A DNA stretch of 5,619 nt from an uncultured Clostridia bacterium. GTDB taxonomy: Bacteria; Bacillota; Clostridia; TANB77; CAG-508. Shown here piece by piece: positions 5,590 to 5,619 of this stretch. The stretch spans positions 1-5,619 of the forward strand of contig CANQMY010000082.1 of the NCBI GenBank assembly GCA_947625075.1, in the 5' to 3' direction. The notes beneath the pieces are model-generated. The model saw only the letters and a program-made list of their open reading frames with translations. It was not told where the DNA came from and did not search any database. The position numbers were made by a program, and so were the translations under genes. Position 1 is the stretch's first letter; every line of letters starts with the position of its first letter.

Positions 5590-5619
5590 ATTTTTTTAAT
5601 GAAAAAACTTAATAAAAAT

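Noticed and set aside
5590..5607. T-run and A-run around AATG after the dusB-like gene as a terminator.
   Set aside because: The stem would be six A-T pairs only, with no G-C pair and no following T-tract. It is not distinguishable from AT-rich background.
5599..5619. Possible start of another gene (ATG AAA AAA CTT...) at the right edge.
   Set aside because: The bases before it are a T-run with no ribosome binding site, and only seven codons are visible.
1..5619. CRISPR array, tRNA or rRNA genes, insertion sequence, riboswitch.
   Set aside because: No regularly spaced repeats, cloverleaf, transposase or long structured leader was found. Gaps between genes are all under 160 bases.

Overview
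The window is very AT-rich DNA (roughly a quarter G+C by eye) with strong AGGAGG-type ribosome binding sites. All genes are on the + strand and are readable with the standard bacterial code: TGG encodes Trp and there are no in-frame TGA codons. A MinD-MinE-RodA cluster with a clostridial-type MinE points to a low-GC Firmicute, most likely an uncultured gut-type Clostridia lineage. Mollicutes are unlikely given the genetic code, RodA and MinDE. The species cannot be named from this window.

Layout. (1) 5-1856: two overlapping genes of unknown function. The first encodes a 480-residue soluble protein with a weak resemblance to ADP-ribosyltransferase-like folds. The second encodes a 143-residue protein with a conserved-looking N-terminal half, a variable linker and a basic amphipathic C-terminal helix. 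A perfect 15-bp hairpin terminator (1857-1895) closes this unit. (2) 1896-2013: a compact control region. It has a pair of TGTAAH hexamers spaced like a WalR box, a near-consensus sigma-A promoter (TTGACT, 17 bp, TATAAT), a hairpin that begins about where transcription should start, and a strong Shine-Dalgarno sequence. (3) 2014-4572: minD, minE and rodA, closely spaced and co-directional, apparently one transcript. (4) 4602-5589: a tRNA-dihydrouridine synthase gene (dusB-like), complete in length but split by a single +1 frameshift near 4728. The last 30 bases hold nothing I can support.

How it works together. MinD (membrane-binding ATPase) and MinE (its activator) set up the Min pattern that controls division-site placement. 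RodA is the SEDS peptidoglycan polymerase of cell elongation. A WalR-like box upstream of this operon would fit, because WalKR is the wall-homeostasis two-component system of many Firmicutes, but this is inference from a short motif. Points most worth a second look are the WalR-like box, the long Lys/Asn-rich tail on MinE, the absence of minC in front of minD, the dusB frameshift, and the uncharacterised gene pair at the left end.
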